DNA of 64,000 nucleotides from Erysipelotrichaceae bacterium (GTDB taxonomy: Bacteria > Bacillota_I > Bacilli_A > Erysipelotrichales > Erysipelotrichaceae), in the NCBI GenBank assembly GCA_031272515.1, contig JAISTR010000042.1, forward strand, positions 1-64,000. The letters are read 5' to 3'. Each line of letters begins with the position of its first letter. Position 1 is the first letter of the stretch. Shown one piece after another: positions 62,031-64,000 of this stretch. The notes below the pieces were generated by a model that saw nothing but the letters and a program-made list of their open reading frames with translations, did no database searches and was not told where the DNA came from. The translations under genes and the position numbers were made by a program.

Positions 62031-63878
62031 TCAATCCGAACCCTGGAACTGGCTGTTGTAGAGTCCGGCATAGAAGCCGTCTGCCGCCATCAGCTCACTA
62101 TGGCTGCCAACCTCCACGATATCGCCGTCGTTCATGACCAGAATCAGGTCGGCGTCACGGATGGTGGAAAGGCGGTGGGCGATGATGAAGGAGGTACGTC
62201 CCTTCATCAGGTTTTCCATGCCTTTTTGAATCAGCACTTCAGTCCGGGTATCCACCGAGGAGGTCGCCTCATCCAAAATCAGGATCTTGGGATCTGCCAA
62301 GAAGGCTCTGGCGATGGTCAATAGCTGCTTCTGGCCGGCGGAGATATTGGAGCTCTCTTCGTTGATGACGGTTTGGTAGCCTTCAGAGAGGGTGCGGATG
62401 AAGTGGTCCACATAAGCCCCATCCGCTGCCTTCATGACTTCTTCATCCGTGGCATCCGGCTTGCCATAGCGGATGTTCTCCATGATTGTGCCCGCAAACA
62501 GCCAGGCATCCTGCAAGACCACCCCAAACAGGGAGCGAAGGTCATTGCGGGTGAAGTCCTTGATGTCATAGCCATCCACCATAATCGAACCGGAGTTGAG
62601 TTCATAGAAGCGCATCAAGAGCTTGATGATGGTGGTCTTGCCAGCCCCGGTCGGACCGACAATCGCGCATTTCTTGCCTGCGCCGATATAGGCGGAGAAG
62701 TCGTGGATGATGATCTTTTCCGGGTCGTAGCCGAAGGTCACATTCTCAAAGGCTACCGTACCCTGGAGGGTTTCAACATCCGCACAGCTGGCGGTCGTCT
62801 GTACTTCCTCCGGTTGGGATAAGAAGGCGAAGACCCGCTCGGCAGCGGCCATGGCCGACTGCATGATGTTGGTGATTTGGGCGACTTGGGAAATCGGCTG
62901 ATTGAAATTGCGGATGTATTGGGCGATTGCCTGCATGTTGCCCAGGGTAATGGTCCCAGCCACCACCAGCATGCCGCCAAAGAGAATCACACAGACATAG
63001 GCGAGGTTGCCGACAAAACCGGTCAAAGGCATCATCAAGCCGGAGATAAACTGCGAGCGCCAGCCGTTTTGATAGAGGGCGTCATTGACGGTTTCAAATT
63101 CCTGGTTTGCCTTGTCTTCATAGTTGAAGGCCTTGATGACGGTATGGCCGCCATACATCTCTTCCACCTGGCCGTTGACCTGTGCCAGGCTTTCCTGCAG
63201 TTGCCGGAAGTAGCGCTGGGAGAAACGGATGACAAAGGACAGCAGGGTCATGGAAATCGGCAGGACCAGTAAGGCAATCAAAGTGAGCTGCCAGGAAATC
63301 CGCAGCATCATCACCAGGTAGCCAATCAGGGTCACCACTGAGGTGATGATCTGGCTTAAAGACTGGCTCAGGGTCTGGGAGATGGTATCGATGTCATTGG
63401 TGACAATTGAGGAAATCTCGCCGTGGGTCTTGCTGTCATAGTATTTCAGCGGCAGCTTCTTCATCTTCTCGGAAAGCTGCTTGCGCAGTTGGTAGGTATA
63501 CTTTTGGGAGACCCCGGCCAGCACGTAGTGCTGAATGTAGGAAAGCAGGGCGGAGAATCCGTACAGTAATAACAGGAACAGGGCAATCTCGGCAATCTTG
63601 TCGAAGTTGATGCCACCGGTACCGCTGTATTTCAAGGTTAAACCGGTCACCAGTTCATCGGTGATTTTAGAGAGGATGTCCGGCCCCATCACCGAAATCA
63701 AAGTCGATCCGATTGCTAAGACCAGGGTGAAAAGAAAGGTCAGGTAGTAGGGCTTTAAGGAGACAAAGAAGCGGCGCAGGGTACCGGAGAAATCCTTGGC
63801 GGTCTCAAAGTTGCTGCGGCCTCCCGGACCTCCTGGACCCGGACCGAATCTGGGCCCGCCTTGGGGACGGTTGCTCAT
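62031..63878 (-). CDS. ABC exporter subunit with fused ATPase
   Basis: A 615-residue half-exporter. A Gly/Pro-rich N-terminal tail is followed by about six helices (about 35-320), then the ATPase domain with Walker [11 protein letters not shown]-loop VVLQDAWLF, signature [10 protein letters not shown], Walker [10 protein letters not shown] and H-loop IAHRLS. It is typical of heterodimeric multidrug/lipid exporters. The start ATG 63878 follows AAGGAGGAA by nine or ten bases and overlaps the stop of the upstream partner gene by four bases. Downstream is the TraB-like gene. Confidence 0.93.
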   Translation of the reverse strand: MSNRPQGGPRFGPGPGGPGGRSNFETAKDFSGTLRRFFVSLKPYYLTFLFTLVLAIGSTLISVMGPDILSKITDELVTGLTLKYSGTGGINFDKIAEIALFLLLLYGFSALLSYIQHYVLAGVSQKYTYQLRKQLSEKMKKLPLKYYDSKTHGEISSIVTNDIDTISQTLSQSLSQIITSVVTLIGYLVMMLRISWQLTLIALLVLPISMTLLSFVIRFSQRYFRQLQESLAQVNGQVEEMYGGHTVIKAFNYEDKANQEFETVNDALYQNGWRSQFISGLMMPLTGFVGNLAYVCVILFGGMLVVAGTITLGNMQAIAQYIRNFNQPISQVAQITNIMQSAMAAAERVFAFLSQPEEVQTTASCADVETLQGTVAFENVTFGYDPEKIIIHDFSAYIGAGKKCAIVGPTGAGKTTIIKLLMRFYELNSGSIMVDGYDIKDFTRNDLRSLFGVVLQDAWLFAGTIMENIRYGKPDATDEEVMKAADGAYVDHFIRTLSEGYQTVINEESSNISAGQKQLLTIARAFLADPKILILDEATSSVDTRTEVLIQKGMENLMKGRTSFIIAHRLSTIRDADLILVMNDGDIVEVGSHSELMAADGFYAGLYNSQFQGSD

Positions 63879-64000
63879 GCGGCGAGTTCCTCCTTGGACA
63901 GTTGCGAATAGGCGATTTCCTGATATACCTTGCAAGTTTCCAGCAGGTCCTTGTGGGTGCCCTTGCCCACCAGTTTGCCTTCATCCAGCACCAGAATCTG
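63875..64000 (-). CDS. ABC exporter partner subunit (C-terminal fragment, off window edge)
   Basis: An incomplete frame read from the window end to the stop at 63875-63877. The 41 visible residues ([20 protein letters not shown] and on, ending in KEELAA) are the typical C-terminal end of an ABC ATPase, after the H-loop. It overlaps the next subunit by four bases (ATGA), so the two halves are translationally coupled and probably form a heterodimeric exporter. The 5' end lies outside this window. Confidence 0.88.
   Translation of the reverse strand, partial: QILVLDEGKLVGKGTHKDLLETCKVYQEIAYSQLSKEELAA

Noticed and set aside
1-64000. Mollicutes-type genetic code with TGA as Trp
   Set aside because: Many genes end in TGA at the expected length and Trp positions in conserved proteins use TGG.
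1-64000. CRISPR array, prophage, insertion sequence or integrated element
   Set aside because: No regularly spaced direct repeats, transposase, integrase, phage structural genes or att-like duplications at tRNA genes were seen.

Overview
The window is an ordinary stretch of bacterial chromosome. TGG encodes Trp and TGA is used as a stop. Genes usually carry strong GGAGG-type ribosome sites. tRNAs have encoded CCA ends, and lipoprotein signals, PTS parts and lipoteichoic-acid-type synthesis point to a Gram-positive (Bacillota) cell. RpoB has Asn where rifamycin-sensitive bacteria have His (E. coli 526), a trait known from Mollicutes and, as I recall, shared by Erysipelotrichia. With the balanced base composition and the Rnf complex this suggests a higher-GC Erysipelotrichia-like anaerobe, but that placement is inference.

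Layout. 1-5,900: amidohydrolase, exonuclease, tRNA-Cys/Leu, EamA transporter, YigZ and DegV proteins, ATC-hydrolase-like protein. 6,684-10,699 (minus): LTA-synthase-like sulfatase, ApbE flavinyltransferase lipoprotein and two small paralogous proteins. 10,870-16,347 (plus): an Rnf operon, C-D-G-E-A-small protein-B, with an unusual architecture. 16,383-19,548: a PNPOx-like protein and three paralogous lipoproteins. 19,846-30,805: rplK-rplA-rplJ-rplL-methyltransferase-rpoB-rpoC. 31,029-35,842: membrane proteins and a MATE transporter that separate rpoC from the str operon. 36,039-40,324: rpsL-rpsG-fusA-tuf. 40,391-46,491: hydrolase, FAD oxidoreductase, HAD phosphatase and tandem MgtE magnesium channels. 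46,580-46,966 (minus): four tRNA genes. 47,094-54,871: purine salvage (DeoD, guanine deaminase), an FGGY kinase, NagA and a PTS IIA. 55,434-59,331: a tandem array of TPR proteins with a decayed middle copy. 59,433-64,000: YqeY, nucleotidyltransferase, TraB-like protein and a two-subunit ABC exporter that runs off the window.

The most striking system is the Rnf operon. RnfB is only 103 residues and keeps just the membrane helix and the first Fe-S (Fes) motif; a terminator follows directly, so it is not a frameshift artefact. A 59-residue protein that is easy to miss lies between rnfA and rnfB, with its own helix and the same CX2CX4C spacing. RnfD carries an extra C-terminal FMN-binding domain nearly duplicated as a second domain in RnfG, giving three SGAT flavinylation motifs plus the site inside RnfD. 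The divergent apbE gene supplies the likely flavinyltransferase. A Rnf with fewer iron-sulfur centres on the RnfB side and more flavins on RnfD/RnfG is proposed.

Other recurrent signals are extended -10 promoters (TGnTATAAT) in front of most transcription units, several of them only 7-8 nt from an ATG (possible leaderless mRNAs), ribosomal-protein leaders before rplK, rplJ and rpsL, and a possible leader peptide before the mgtE pair.
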